Positions 32,223-32,922 of a stretch of DNA of 32,922 nucleotides are shown piece by piece. This DNA is from Lachnospiraceae bacterium (GTDB lineage: Bacteria > Bacillota_A > Clostridia > Lachnospirales > Lachnospiraceae): assembly GCA_009911175.1 (NCBI GenBank), contig QXWX01000076.1, positions 1 through 32,922 on the forward strand, in the 5' to 3' direction. Below the pieces are notes generated by a model. That model saw nothing but the letters and a program-made list of their open reading frames with translations, was not told the origin of the DNA and made no database searches. The translations under genes and the position numbers were made by a program. Position 1 is the stretch's first letter. Each line of letters opens with the position of its first letter.

Positions 32223-32858
32223 ATGTTTAGAATTGCAATCTGTGATGATGATAGAAAATATGTTGATTATTTAGAAACAATAATTGAGAAGGTGTCTGAT
32301 TATTCTGAAAGTTATGTGGTATACAAATATTATTCAGGTGAAGAATTTTTGGAAAGTATGAATTTGGAATTTGATTTAGTTATATTGGATATGCAGATGG
32401 GAAAGATAGATGGAATAACAGCGGCCTTAAATTTTAGAAAATGTGATCATGATGCTGTTCTTGTTTTTTGCACAGGTGTTCAATTACCTAAACCGGAATT
32501 TTTCGATGTTCAACCTTTTCGGTATTTGATGAAGTCTTATACAGAAGAAAAGCTATGTCATGAAGCTAAAATTATTATTGAGAGAATGATAGATACTAGA
32601 AAAGAAACTTTTATTGTTGTATGTAATGATGGGAGAATGAATAAAGTTTCAATTAGTGATATATCATATGTTTCAAATTTAAAAAGAGGATGTTGTATAC
32701 ATATATTTTCAAAAAAGAATAATCAATATTATGAAATAATAAGTAATAAGAAATTACTTGAAATATATGAAGAATTAAAAAATTATTATTTTGAATATGC
32801 ACATAATAGCTATATTGTAAATTTTAGATCGATTATTGGTATTAAAAATAATCCGTAG
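32223..32858 (+). pseudogene. AgrA-like LytTR response regulator, C-terminally truncated
   Basis: The start is ATG 32223, with GTGGAGG 9 nt upstream; the GTG at 32208 is part of that site. The receiver domain (1-125) is intact: CDDD near residue 8-11, phospho-acceptor in VILDMQMGKIDG, the T in FCTG and the lysine in RYLMKS. The LytTR domain begins near residue 130 (KETFIVVCNDGRMNKVSI) but stops after YAHNSYIVNFRSIIGIKNNP, so about 25-30 residues of its final strands are missing. Length is 211 aa where AgrA-type proteins have about 240. Codon use is AT-rich, unlike the ICE. No partner kinase or peptide gene is in view. The DNA after the stop looks unrelated. Confidence 0.7.
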
Positions 32859-32922
32859 TTCCCGCTACTTAATTCTCTCTACATCCTGGCGCACTCATCC
32901 TCGGTTGGAGTATATGGTATTT
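32859..32922. other. Unassigned right edge
   Basis: The 64 bases after the truncated regulator change in composition and show no readable gene. They may be the start of another element that cut the LytTR gene. Confidence 0.4.

Overview
The window looks like most of an integrative and conjugative element (ICE) from a Gram-positive gut-type Clostridia host (Lachnospiraceae-like). The evidence is strong AGGAGG-type ribosome binding sites, a Gram-positive type IV secretion set (PrgI, VirB4, VirB6, VirD4 and a lytic transglycosylase fused to a C39-like peptidase), a sortase-anchored adhesin and an AgrA-like LytTR regulator. No rRNA, complete tRNA or CRISPR array was seen. Species cannot be told from the sequence.

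Layout. 1-120: the start of a leftward tyrosine recombinase, cut by the window edge. 374-967: a 5'-truncated Rpn-type nuclease gene. 1075-16475: the conjugation operon, encoding a pilin-sized VirB2-like protein, VirB6, a cell-wall hydrolase, an anchored surface protein, PrgI, VirB4, three small accessory genes, a Rep-like protein with internal iterons, VirD4 and a 98-aa protein. 16559-19578: a second operon with an S1-domain RNA-binding protein, a 24-aa peptide, two membrane proteins and a cold-shock protein. 19579-23597: an AT-rich cis-acting region, a third promoter, small ORFs, two unknown proteins and an ERF single-strand annealing protein. 23752-24996: a CHC2-type primase-like protein. 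25383-30530: a 1,715-aa adhesin with a thioester-like domain, SpaA-like repeats, VaFE repeats and VPKTG. 30874-31380: a broken CwlT-like hydrolase. 31381-32922: AT-rich DNA with a leftward Xre regulator and a C-terminally truncated LytTR response regulator, probably outside the ICE core or a remnant of another element.

The most unusual aspect is RNA-level control. The promoters of the first two operons share one architecture: three 11-bp direct repeats, the last starting 18 bp before TTGACA, then a 17-bp spacer and TACAATGGTAANGTAAA. Each is followed by an intrinsic terminator just before the first gene. The third operon has a different promoter but the same kind of terminator leader. The element also encodes an S1-like protein and a cold-shock protein, families able to remodel or antiterminate RNA. 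In addition, PrgI, VirB4 and VirD4 appear to start at AUC, AUC and AUA codons, placed where an AUG would be expected after the ribosome binding site. Together these suggest the transfer genes are held off by attenuation and weak initiation and released by element-encoded RNA-binding proteins; this link is inference.

No recognisable relaxase or complete integrase lies in the window, so the element must continue beyond it or rely on an unrecognised protein.
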